Shown here: positions 24,999 to 34,130 of the stretch, in pieces
Numbering within the stretch: position 1 is the first letter of the stretch
Layout: each line of letters opens with the position of its first letter
Assembly: GCF_017876675.1 (NCBI RefSeq)
Contig: NZ_JAGIOI010000001.1
Coordinates: 2,604,001 to 2,668,000 of the forward strand
Length of the DNA: 64,000 nt
Reading direction: 5' to 3'
Source of the DNA: Arthrobacter stackebrandtii
GTDB taxonomy: Bacteria; Actinomycetota; Actinomycetes; Actinomycetales; Micrococcaceae
Notes under the pieces: model-generated
What the model saw: only the letters and a program-made list of their open reading frames with translations
Databases searched by the model: none
What the model was told of the DNA's origin: nothing
Program-made: the position numbers and the translations under genes

Positions 24999-26645
24999 CT
25001 ATTGCTGGGTGAGGTCGCGGTTGCGGAACCGCCAGATGCCCAGCCCTCCCAACACCAGCGCGATGACGGTCAGGATCACCAACGGCGTCAGGGAGAAGTC
25101 GGCCGCGGGCATGCGGGGCACTGCACCGAAGGGCGTCTTCCGGATGGCTTCCTCGGAGAGTGAGAACAACGGCCCGAACATGGCCACGAGCACCGAAAGC
25201 CCGTACACGGCCCACGACAGGCTCACGCTCAGCCGTGGCAGGAAGCCGTTGAGGAAGAGCAGCACACCCATCATCAACAGCACGGCCGGCCAGTAGGCGA
25301 ACGCGGCACTGGCCAGGGCGGACCCGCTGGCGGCGCCGTTGGAGGAGACGCCGGTCAGCCAGCCGCCCAGCAGCAGCATGACGGCGGATCCGGCCGCGGC
25401 GACCAAGATGTGCGCGCCCAGCCAGCGGGTGCGTGCCAGCGATCCGGCCAGCTGGGACTCAAGCCGGCCCCCGGCCTCCTCGGCGCGGGCGCCGGAGAGG
25501 CTCTGGAGGGCGAACGCCCCCGCCAGCATGGCAGTGAACAGGACAAACGTGGCAAGGATGCCGTTGAGCATGTCCTGCGAACCGCCAAGAAAGGCCTTGG
25601 CGTAGGGGTTTGACGGATCCAGCACGCTGGTCATGGCCGTGGCAACACTGCCGAAGAACAGCCCTGCCACTGCGGCGCCCACCAGCCACGAGATGAGCGT
25701 GGTCCGCTGGAGCCGAAGCGCCAGTCCCAGGGGTGAGCCCAGGAATGCGGTGGCGCGGCCTGGCCCGCGGCGTTCAGGCAGCAGGCCCATGCCCAGGTCC
25801 CGGTGCGTCTCAACCCTTAGGGCCACGGTGCAGCCGACGGCGGCCAGCGCCAGCAGTGCAAGGAACGGCCACCACGTGTCCTGTGCATAGGGGCGCATGT
25901 TCTGGCCCCAGCCAATGGGGGAGAGCCAGCTCAGTGCGGTGACGTTGGTGTCCGGGGCGTTGACGTCCGCCACGGCCCGGATCAGGTAAAAGACAGCCAG
26001 CACCGCCACGCCCAGCGAGTTGGCCCCGCGGCTCGTGGAGCTGAGCTGCCCGCACAGCGCCGCAACGCCCACAAAGGCCAGGCCCACCCCGGCAATGGAG
26101 CCGCCCAGCACCCAGGAACCGGCCGTGGGCAGGCCAGCCGACAGTGCCAGCAGCGAGATCAGCAGCCCCGTGACGATGCTGAGCCCGCCCACCACCACGT
26201 AGTTGGCCATGCTGAAGGCGTGCCGGCCCAGTGCCGAGCCGCGGAGCAGCTCGGTGCGCCCGGCTTCTTCATCGGCGCGCCCGTTGCGGGTGACCTGGAA
26301 GATTGAGGCAAAGCCAAGGGCGACGGCGAGCGTCATCCAGATCTTGATGACCAGGATGCCGCCCAGCGAGCCGGCCGCATACGGCAGGCCCGTCATGGCG
26401 GCGATGGCCGGGGTGTTGGCCACATTGGCATATGCATCCCGGGCGGCCTGCGTGGGGAACGCGGCCTGCTGGGAGTCGTAGACCACGGGAATCATGACGG
26501 CCAGGACGGCCGCCCACACGAGCAGCCGCAGCCAGTTGCGGCGAAGGATGAACCGAACACAGATCCCAAACCCGGACATGGTGCCGGCCAGCGGGCCGGC
26601 GGCGGCGCGCGGGCGGCGTGGGGCGCCCAAGACGGCGGTGCTCAT
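24999..26645 (-). CDS. ABC-2 type exporter permease
   Basis: 548 residues with about twelve predicted membrane segments, the architecture of antibiotic-type ABC-2 permeases (tetronasin/polyketide exporter group). The gene overlaps the ATPase gene by four bases, showing coupled translation. Together with the ATPase and TetR regulator it forms a self-regulated export operon; the substrate is unknown. Confidence 0.85.
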   Translation of the reverse strand: MSTAVLGAPRRPRAAAGPLAGTMSGFGICVRFILRRNWLRLLVWAAVLAVMIPVVYDSQQAAFPTQAARDAYANVANTPAIAAMTGLPYAAGSLGGILVIKIWMTLAVALGFASIFQVTRNGRADEEAGRTELLRGSALGRHAFSMANYVVVGGLSIVTGLLISLLALSAGLPTAGSWVLGGSIAGVGLAFVGVAALCGQLSSTSRGANSLGVAVLAVFYLIRAVADVNAPDTNVTALSWLSPIGWGQNMRPYAQDTWWPFLALLALAAVGCTVALRVETHRDLGMGLLPERRGPGRATAFLGSPLGLALRLQRTTLISWLVGAAVAGLFFGSVATAMTSVLDPSNPYAKAFLGGSQDMLNGILATFVLFTAMLAGAFALQSLSGARAEEAGGRLESQLAGSLARTRWLGAHILVAAAGSAVMLLLGGWLTGVSSNGAASGSALASAAFAYWPAVLLMMGVLLFLNGFLPRLSVSLSWAVYGLSVLVAMFGPLFSLSEEAIRKTPFGAVPRMPAADFSLTPLVILTVIALVLGGLGIWRFRNRDLTQQ

Positions 26646-27634
26646 CGCGCACCTGCTGACTGGGCCGCGGCGGCGTCCGTGCCGGCAGTTGCGCCGGAGG
26701 TGCCGCTGCCGCCGGAGCCAGGCCCCGCCGTCGTGCCCGGGGTGGTGCCGCCGTAGTGCCGCAGGAACAAGTCCTCCAGCGACGGCGGGCTCGAGACGAG
26801 CTGGCGCGGGTTGTACGCGGAGATCGCGGCCAGGACGCCGCCAAGCTCCGCCTCACCCACGGTGAAGGTGGCGTGTGCGCCGTCGGCCGCGAGGTCATTG
26901 ATGCCGGGGACGCCGGCGAGCACGGTTGCGTCGCGGTCCAGCAACACCGAAACCGTGGTCCGGTGCAGGTGCCGCAGCGCGTCAAGGCGCCCGGACTCCA
27001 CCGTGCGGCCCTCGCGGATGATGGTCACGGTGTCGCACAGCTTCTCCACCTCGGCGAAGATGTGGCTCGAGAGCAGCACGCTGCGGCCCTCCGCCTTGAC
27101 CTCCTGGATGCAGTCCGTGAACACCTGCTCCATGAGCGGGTCCAGGCCGGAGGTGGGCTCATCGAGGATCAGCAGCTCGGCGTCCGACGCCAGCCCGGCC
27201 ACCAGCGCCACCTTCTGCCGGTTGCCCTTGGAATAGCTGCGCGCCTTCTTGGTGGGGTCCAGCTCAAACCGCTCCAGGAGCGCGTCCCGCTGGGCGGTGT
27301 CCACGCCGCCGCGCAGCCGGGAGAGGATGTCGATGGCCTGGCCGCCGGTGAGGTTGGGCCAGAGGCTGACGTCCCCGGGAACGTAGGCGATGCGGCGGTG
27401 AAGTTCGACGGCGTCGCGCCACGGATCGCCGCCAAGGAGCGTTGCGCTGCCCCCGTCTGAGGTGAGCAGGCCCAGCAGGATGCGGATGGTGGTTGACTTT
27501 CCCGAGCCGTTGGGTCCGAGGAATCCTGCCACGGTGCCCGGGTCCACCTGAAGGTTCAGCCCCGCCAGGGCGGAGGTGCGGCCAAACTTCTTGTGGAGGT
27601 CGGTGACGAGAATGGCTGGAGTTTGTGCAGACAT
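26642..27634 (-). CDS. ABC transporter ATP-binding protein
   Basis: 330 residues. Walker A is GPNGSGKST (near 40), the signature is the variant YSKGNRQKV, and Walker B is LLILDEPTSGLDP. The C-terminal third has the extra domain seen in antibiotic exporter ATPases. A Gly/Ser/Thr-rich tail (TTPGTTAGPGSGGSG) ends the protein. It starts 10 bases after the TetR stop and overlaps the permease start. Confidence 0.9.
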   Translation of the reverse strand: MSAQTPAILVTDLHKKFGRTSALAGLNLQVDPGTVAGFLGPNGSGKSTTIRILLGLLTSDGGSATLLGGDPWRDAVELHRRIAYVPGDVSLWPNLTGGQAIDILSRLRGGVDTAQRDALLERFELDPTKKARSYSKGNRQKVALVAGLASDAELLILDEPTSGLDPLMEQVFTDCIQEVKAEGRSVLLSSHIFAEVEKLCDTVTIIREGRTVESGRLDALRHLHRTTVSVLLDRDATVLAGVPGINDLAADGAHATFTVGEAELGGVLAAISAYNPRQLVSSPPSLEDLFLRHYGGTTPGTTAGPGSGGSGTSGATAGTDAAAAQSAGAR

Positions 27635-27643
27635 GGTTCTTCC

Positions 27644-28318
27644 TTACCGCGTTGCTGCTTCTCCCGCGTGACCCACGGGCGGGTGGTTGTCGCTTGCCTG
27701 GTAGGCAAGGTAGGTCTCGAGGTAGGAGCGGTCGGTGAAGATGCCTTCCGTGTACACCTCGAGTGTGGGCAGCATGGCATCGGCCATGTACTGGTCCATG
27801 ACGGCCGGGAAGTCGTCGAGCTGGATTTCCGGGCGCATGGCCAGGTTCACCAGCATGGCGCCGATGGCCTGCTGCACCAGGAACCGTGCCCGGGCGGCCT
27901 CGTCCCGGCTCGGGACCACAAGCCCGCGGGCCACGGCGTCTGCCGTGAAGTCGACGGCTTCGGCCACCATGTTGTCCACAAACAGGCGCCCGGCGCTGCT
28001 GCCTTCCTGGACGCTGCGCAGGATGTAGACCATGAGGATGCCGCCGTCCCTTGACGGGGGCAGTTGCGCGAACAGCTGGGCCGGGCCGGCATTGAGGCTT
28101 TCAGTCTTGAGGGTTCGGTAGCGGTCCAGGACAGTGGCGTCGCACTCGGCCCGGAGCTGTTCCTTGGAGCCGAAGTGGTGGCGGACCAGCCCGGCACTGA
28201 CGCCGGCCCGGGCCGCAATTGAGCGCAGTGATTCACCGAAACCGCGGGCCGCGAAGCACTCGATGGCGGCGTCCCGCAGCCTGGCCCGACCGGTCAGATC
28301 CTCCTGTGCTGTACTCAT
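27644..28318 (-). CDS. TetR-family regulator of the ABC exporter
   Basis: About 224 residues. The HTH is RLRDAAIECFAARGFGESLRSIAARAGVSAGLVRHHFGSKEQL, classical TetR. The C-terminal domain is the ligand-sensing part. The ATG at 28318 is chosen because the protein aligns from MSTAQEDLTGRARL. It is first in the operon with the ATPase and permease, so it probably represses all three. An imperfect dyad near 28330-28345 may be the operator. Confidence 0.88.
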   Translation of the reverse strand: MSTAQEDLTGRARLRDAAIECFAARGFGESLRSIAARAGVSAGLVRHHFGSKEQLRAECDATVLDRYRTLKTESLNAGPAQLFAQLPPSRDGGILMVYILRSVQEGSSAGRLFVDNMVAEAVDFTADAVARGLVVPSRDEAARARFLVQQAIGAMLVNLAMRPEIQLDDFPAVMDQYMADAMLPTLEVYTEGIFTDRSYLETYLAYQASDNHPPVGHAGEAATR

Positions 28319-28463
28319 GAATAGCAGACTACTCGCGTGTATAGCCGATGACAATGGTTACCGGAGGTGCTGCCATGAGGCAACAAGCGGGTTCCATGTA
28401 TTGCTGGAAGCTGGCCCGTTTCCTGCTGATTCTGGGGCCGCTCCCGCCGGCCAAGTCGATAGC

Positions 28464-28577
28464 TGCCGCCCATATTGGACGATGCCGCCGAAAATGGATG
28501 CGGCGGAGAGCCTTCGCCGCCCATATTGGCAGATGCCGCCCATATTTCAGCGGCATCTGCCAATATCCACGGCGGAG
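28464..28577. repeat. REP-like palindromic element, GCCGCCCATATTGG family
   Basis: The core is a perfect 17-bp inverted repeat: ATATTGGCAGATGCCGC at 28523-28539 and its complement at 28550-28566, with a 10-base loop that holds another CCATATT. Outer CCGCC/GGCGG extend it imperfectly. GCCGCCCATATTGG also occurs at 28465-28478. It lies in the 28319-28699 gap between divergent TetR and NUDIX genes; that gap has no supported gene. Confidence 0.75.
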
Positions 28578-28699
28578 CGGGCGGGACGTGGACGGCGGAC
28601 GGCGGGACGATGGCGGGCCGGGCGGGTGGAGCGGGGCGCGGACGGCGGGCCGGCAGTCAAGGGGCGCTGCGCGAGCCGGTCCGGGGCTACGATGGCTGG

Positions 28700-29527
28700 A
28701 TGGTTACCGATTCCCCGCTTGCGCCGCTGGAAGACGCCTGCACCGTGGTGCTGCTGCGCGACGGCCCCTCCGGGCTGGAAACGCTGATGCTGGAACGCCC
28801 CGGAAAAAGCCGGACTTTCGCCGGGGCGTGGGTTTTCCCCGGCGGCAAGGTGGATCCGGCGGACCGGGTCGACAGTGCCGGCCGGCCGCTGGATGAGTTG
28901 GGCTCAGCCCAGGCGGCGGGCCTGCGGGAGCTGTCGGAGGAAACCGGCCAAACGCTGAACTGCGGAGCGCTGGTCCAGCTGTCACAGTGGACGCCCATGC
29001 AGGCACTCCCGCGCCGGTTCAGGACCTGGTTCATGGTGGCACGGGCGGCATCGGACGAGGTGGTGCTCAACCCTGAGGAGCACCAGCGGTTCGAATGGCT
29101 GGCCCCGGCGGAGGCGCTGGCCAGGCACGCGCAGGGCACCATGTCGCTGGTGCCGCCCACCTGGGTCACGCTGCACGGGCTCGCCGGCAGGGACTCGGTG
29201 GCCCAGGTACTGGAGTCGGCCGGGCACCGGGCCGCGTTTTCCTACCAGACACACCTCTTGCTGCCCGGTGCCGGCACCGTCCATGGAGTGCCCGACGCCG
29301 GTGCAGGCCCCGGCGTTCCCGGCACCAATGGCCCGGGCCGGGCAGGCAACGTCCCGGACGGCATGGCACACACTGTCCTGCCGGACATGATGGGTGTGCG
29401 TCCCATCGGCGTTCTGTGGCAGGGCGATGAAGACTACCCGGCCAACGGCGGAACACCCCCACAGCCCGGAGCCCGGCACCGGCTCACCATGACCGGCCTG
29501 CCCTGGATCTTTGAACACAACTCGTGA
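28700..29527 (+). CDS. NUDIX hydrolase
   Basis: 275 residues. The Nudix box lies at about 45-85 with the diagnostic RELSEETG, and an insertion separates the leading GGKVDPAD from it. NUDIX enzymes hydrolyse nucleoside diphosphate derivatives; the long C-terminal half (LVPPTWVTL...) is typical of the actinobacterial CoA/NAD-pyrophosphatase-like subgroup. The start is probably leaderless: TACGAT at 28688-28693 lies six bases before the ATG. The C-terminal region around residues 195-250 is Gly/Pro-rich and likely flexible. Confidence 0.85.
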   Translation: MVTDSPLAPLEDACTVVLLRDGPSGLETLMLERPGKSRTFAGAWVFPGGKVDPADRVDSAGRPLDELGSAQAAGLRELSEETGQTLNCGALVQLSQWTPMQALPRRFRTWFMVARAASDEVVLNPEEHQRFEWLAPAEALARHAQGTMSLVPPTWVTLHGLAGRDSVAQVLESAGHRAAFSYQTHLLLPGAGTVHGVPDAGAGPGVPGTNGPGRAGNVPDGMAHTVLPDMMGVRPIGVLWQGDEDYPANGGTPPQPGARHRLTMTGLPWIFEHNS

Positions 29528-29553
29528 AAACACCTAGAGAACAAGGAGGCACC

Positions 29554-29769
29554 ATGGCCAGGAAACGATGGAGCGAATTGGGCAAGGGGCGGCGTGCTGC
29601 CATGGTGGCGGCCGGGATCGTCCAGATCGCGCTGCAGCTGGCGGCACTTCGGGACATCTCCCGAAGAACCCCGGCGCAGGTCAATGGTTCAAAGGCGGGG
29701 TGGGTGGCGGCGTCGTTCATCAATTTTGCCGGTCCCATCGCCTGGTTCCTGCGAGGCCGCAAAAACTAG
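29554..29769 (+). CDS. Small membrane protein, PLDc N-terminal-like
   Basis: 71 residues. The pattern AAMVAAGIVQIALQLAALRDISRRTPAQVNGSKAGWVAASFINFAGPIAWFLRGRK resembles the short N-terminal domain (two helices with Arg-rich ends) that precedes phospholipase-D proteins and also occurs alone in actinobacteria. AAGGAGG lies five bases before the ATG at 29554. Function is unknown. Confidence 0.75.
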   Translation: MARKRWSELGKGRRAAMVAAGIVQIALQLAALRDISRRTPAQVNGSKAGWVAASFINFAGPIAWFLRGRKN

Positions 29770-29862
29770 GCCTGCCGCCGCAGGAAGCCGGGCATCCGCT
29801 TTAAGAATAGTTTCACCCGCGCACGTACGCTGGGCGTTCCAGTTCACGAAAGCGGGCCCGCA

Positions 29863-30435
29863 ATGATTCCCCAGTCCACCAGCAACCTGCTGGGCATTTC
29901 GCTGCGTCCATGGGCGGGGATGTCGCCCGCCAAGCTGGCCCTGCGCGGCCTTGTCCATACGGCGATCGGCATATTCCTGGTGTACTGGTGCTTGCGCATC
30001 GCGGCCGGCGGGCTGGAAACGGACACGGCGGAATTGTCCCGGATCGCCGGCACCGTGCGCGTGGTGGCGGTCCCCCTGGCCATACTGTTCATCGTGTTCA
30101 CGCTGTACGGACTGCTGCGCGTGGCGGTGGGCGTGCTCGACCTGGTGCCGCGGCACGAGGTGACGGGCACCGTGGTCATGGCGGGCGCGCGGCAGTTCGG
30201 CGACGTGCTGCCGCGATTCGTCCAGGACCTGGTCTTCCGGCGGGGGCGGGACTACTTCGGCAGCCGCAACGACGACACCCGCCGCACCAGGCACCAGATC
30301 GTGGTGGAAACACTTGACGGGCTCAAGACGTACACCGTCAACCCCGGCATGGCCCTGTCCGTCCGGCAGGGGCAGCAGGTGCGCCTGAGCGTGAGTCCGC
30401 TGATCGGCTACGTTGCGAAGTGCCAGGTGCTCTGA
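29863..30435 (+). CDS. Hypothetical membrane protein
   Basis: 190 residues. Two membrane helices (LVHTAIGIFLVYWCLRIAAGG and RVVAVPLAILFIVFTLYGLLRVAVGVL) precede a soluble C-terminal domain rich in beta-strands (HEVTGTVVMAG, RHQIVVETLDGLKTYTV). I recognise no family. The 3' end overlaps the stop region of the opposite-strand pxpBC gene by 28 bases. Confidence 0.7.
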   Translation: MIPQSTSNLLGISLRPWAGMSPAKLALRGLVHTAIGIFLVYWCLRIAAGGLETDTAELSRIAGTVRVVAVPLAILFIVFTLYGLLRVAVGVLDLVPRHEVTGTVVMAGARQFGDVLPRFVQDLVFRRGRDYFGSRNDDTRRTRHQIVVETLDGLKTYTVNPGMALSVRQGQQVRLSVSPLIGYVAKCQVL

Positions 30436-32081
30436 CCGGCCGGCGCCGTCCGCCCCTCCCGGCGCTCCATCCGCCTGAACCGCACCCGCGCGCCCGGTGC
30501 CAGCGACGCCGCCTTGCCCAGGTCCTCCCTCAGCACCACGCCCACTACCGGGTAGCCGCCGGTGACCGGGTGGTCGGCCAGGAAGATGACGGGCATGCCC
30601 GACGGCGGAACCTGGATTGCGCCGTCGGCCATCCCTTCGCTGGGGAGCTCCCGCGTGGCTGCTTCGTGGGTGCGCACCAGGGCGGTTGCGCCGGGGTCGG
30701 CGGGTTCCACCCGCAGGCCGATCCGGTTGGAGTCGGCGCCAACACGCCACACGGCCTGCTCAAGGGCCGCGAGCGATTCTGGCGTGAACCAGTCGTGGCG
30801 CGGGCCGGGGAGGTACCGCAGCTCGGCAATCTCGGGCTGTTCCGGCACCGGCTCGGGCAGGCCAACGACGCCCGCTGGGGCTCCGACGGGGAGGAACACT
30901 CCGGCGGCCAGCGGGGCCGGTCCCAGCCTGGACAAGGCGTCCGTGGACCGGCTGCCCAGTGCGGCAGGAACGGAGAGGCCGCCGCGGACAGCCACATAGC
31001 ATCGCAGGGCCGAGGCGGCGGTTGGGACGGTGACGGTCAGGGTTTCCCCGTCGAGTAGGGCGAAGGGGGCGTTGGTGCCGGGCGTCCGCGCCGTGCCGGC
31101 CACGCCCGCAACGGCAAGTTCGGCGCCGCTGCCGGCGACTGCAAGGACGTGGCTGCCCACCGCCCGCACGCGCAGTCCGCCCAGGACGGTCTCCAGCCCA
31201 GCCGCTCCGGCACCTCGCCCCGCCGGATTTCCCACCATCCGGTTGGCCCGCCGCAGGGCCGCCCGGTCAAGCGCGCCGGAAGCTGTCACCCCCAAGTGGG
31301 CAAAGCCCGGGCGGCCCAGATCCTGCACTGTGGTGAAGGCTCCGGGGGAGAGGATGGCCAGCCCGGATTCGTGGTGGTGCAGCCCTGCGCCAGGAGAATC
31401 CGGTTCGGACACCGTGGACGGCGCGGCCGCGGACACATGGACCAACTCCCGGACAGGGACAAACTGCACGGTGTCGCCGGGCTGCAGCAGCGCCGGGCTG
31501 GCACCGGAGCCGTCCCACAGCGACGCGTCCCACAGGACATCGGCACAGCGGCCCAGCAGCTGCCAGCCGCCGGGGCTGGGGCCGGGGTAAATGGCGGAAA
31601 ACCCGCCGCCCGCGGCAACGGAACCGGCCGGGACCTCGGTGCGCGGGCTGGGGTGACGGGGCATGTCGAGAGCCTGCCGTCCCGGGCTCAGGTACATGAA
31701 GCCCGGGGCGAACCCGCCAAAGGCCGCCAGCCACGGCTGACCGCTGTGCCAGGAGACCAGGGCCTCGGTGCTGAGGCCGGCGAGCCCCGCAGCATGGGCG
31801 AGGTCGGCGCCGTCGTACAGGGTCTTGATGGTGTGCACCGCCCCCGGCGGCGGTTCAGGCAGCCCTTCCGGCGGCACCGCCAGCAGGCCGCGGACGGCCC
31901 GGACCGCTGCGGGGGAGTCGCAGCTGACCAAGACGGTGCGGGCGGCCGGCACCACGTCGATGACCCCGGGCGGACGGGAGCGCAGGAGCACGGCCTGGAC
32001 GGCCATGACCTGCGCCAGGGAATCCAGCTCCGCCAGGACGGCGAGTTCACCCACGTCGAGCAGGCGCACGCCGGCTGCCAT
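30408..32081 (-). CDS. pxpBC: 5-oxoprolinase subunits B and C, fused
   Basis: 557 residues. The N-terminal half is a PxpB (KipI/YbgJ-like) domain, with HSGQPWLAAFGGFAPGFMYL and PRTEVPAGSVA; the C-terminal half is PxpC (KipA/YbgK-like), with VQDLGRPGFAHLGVTASGALD and SEGMADGAIQVPPSGMPVIFLADHPVTGGYPVVG. With PxpA it forms the ATP-dependent 5-oxoprolinase that recycles pyroglutamate. The ATG is immediately adjacent to the pxpA stop, so the two genes are co-expressed. Confidence 0.9.
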   Translation of the reverse strand: MAAGVRLLDVGELAVLAELDSLAQVMAVQAVLLRSRPPGVIDVVPAARTVLVSCDSPAAVRAVRGLLAVPPEGLPEPPPGAVHTIKTLYDGADLAHAAGLAGLSTEALVSWHSGQPWLAAFGGFAPGFMYLSPGRQALDMPRHPSPRTEVPAGSVAAGGGFSAIYPGPSPGGWQLLGRCADVLWDASLWDGSGASPALLQPGDTVQFVPVRELVHVSAAAPSTVSEPDSPGAGLHHHESGLAILSPGAFTTVQDLGRPGFAHLGVTASGALDRAALRRANRMVGNPAGRGAGAAGLETVLGGLRVRAVGSHVLAVAGSGAELAVAGVAGTARTPGTNAPFALLDGETLTVTVPTAASALRCYVAVRGGLSVPAALGSRSTDALSRLGPAPLAAGVFLPVGAPAGVVGLPEPVPEQPEIAELRYLPGPRHDWFTPESLAALEQAVWRVGADSNRIGLRVEPADPGATALVRTHEAATRELPSEGMADGAIQVPPSGMPVIFLADHPVTGGYPVVGVVLREDLGKAASLAPGARVRFRRMERREGRTAPAGQSTWHFAT

Positions 32082-32831
32082 CTATGCGAAGGCCCGGATG
32101 GCCACGCCCGCGCCGTCCAGGGCGGTGCGCACGGCAGCGGCCATTGCGACGGCGCCCGGGGTGTCGCCGTGCAGGCACAGGCTCTGCACGTTGAGCGGGA
32201 TGTGCGTGCCGTCGACCGCGAGGACCTCGCGGTCCACCGCGATGCGCAGGCTTTGGGCGACGACGGCGTCCACCTCATGCAACACGGCGCCGGGCTCGGT
32301 GCGGGGAACCAGTGTGCCGTCGGGGTTGTAGGCGCGGTCGGCGAAGGCCTCCAGGACCACCGGGATGCCTGCCGCCGCAGCGAGCCGCGCCGCCTCGGAT
32401 CCGGGGGAGACCAGCAGCGGCAGCGCCGGATCCACTGCCAGCATGGCATCGACAACGGCCCGGGCCTGTGCCGCATGGTGGACAATCGCGTTGTACAAGG
32501 CGCCGTGGGGTTTCACATACCGCACGCCGGTTCCCGCCGCGCGGGCCATGGCCTGCAGGGCGCCGACCTGGTAGATGACCTCGTCGCGCAGCTCGGCGGG
32601 GTCCACCTCCATGAAGCGGCGCCCGAACCCGGCAAGGTCCCGGTAGCCGGGATGTGCGCCAATGGAAACGCCCGCGGCGGCTGCGGCGGCACAGCTGTGC
32701 GCCATGGTGCGGGGGTCGCCGGCGTGGAAACCGCAGGCGATGCTGGCGCTGGAGACCCGGGCCATGATGGCGGCGTCGTCACCCATGCGCCACTGCCCAA
32801 ACGATTCACCCACGTCGGCATTCAGGTCCAT
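32082..32831 (-). CDS. pxpA: 5-oxoprolinase subunit A (LamB/YcsF family)
   Basis: About 249 residues, starting [19 protein letters not shown], the family's hallmark. Further conserved parts are [12 protein letters not shown] and VKPHGALYN. Acts with PxpBC on 5-oxoproline. The ATG at 32831 is preferred over a TTG eight codons earlier because the conserved sequence begins there. It lies 35 bases after mdh and directly before pxpBC. Confidence 0.92.
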   Translation of the reverse strand: MDLNADVGESFGQWRMGDDAAIMARVSSASIACGFHAGDPRTMAHSCAAAAAAGVSIGAHPGYRDLAGFGRRFMEVDPAELRDEVIYQVGALQAMARAAGTGVRYVKPHGALYNAIVHHAAQARAVVDAMLAVDPALPLLVSPGSEAARLAAAAGIPVVLEAFADRAYNPDGTLVPRTEPGAVLHEVDAVVAQSLRIAVDREVLAVDGTHIPLNVQSLCLHGDTPGAVAMAAAVRTALDGAGVAIRAFA

Positions 32832-32866
32832 GGTGAGCGGGCCCTGTCCGGTCAAGGCTGGAGGGT

Positions 32867-33865
<999 letters not shown>

Positions 33866-34057
33866 CTAACCACGGCGGACCCGCATGCAGTGGATGAATT
33901 TGGTGCGGGGCGTTCACGGCCCGACGGCGCAGCGTTCGCCGGCAACTGTGGGTCCCTTCCGTAAAGGCCGGCTTGGGTGACGCCGCCGGTGGCGGTGGTG
34001 CACGGGGCTGGACGGGGCCGGGTTCATCGACCGGACCCGGGACGGCGGGGGACGAAA

Positions 34058-34094
34058 GGCGGGACCCGCCGGCGTGGTGCCGGCGGGTCCCGCC
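34058..34094 (-). terminator. Strong hairpin downstream of the GH20 gene
   Basis: A perfect 16-bp stem, GGCGGGACCCGCCGGC and its complement, with a five-base loop. Read on the minus strand it is followed by TTTCG. It lies 36 bases beyond the GH20 stop. The remaining gap to mdh (33857-34057) holds no supported gene. Confidence 0.8.
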
Positions 34095-34130
34095 TTCATT
34101 GTTTGGATCGGGGCTGACGCCCTGTCCGGC

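Noticed and set aside
28475-28699. N-terminal extension of the NUDIX frame
   Set aside because: It would run through the palindromic repeat; the ATG at 28700 has a leaderless promoter.
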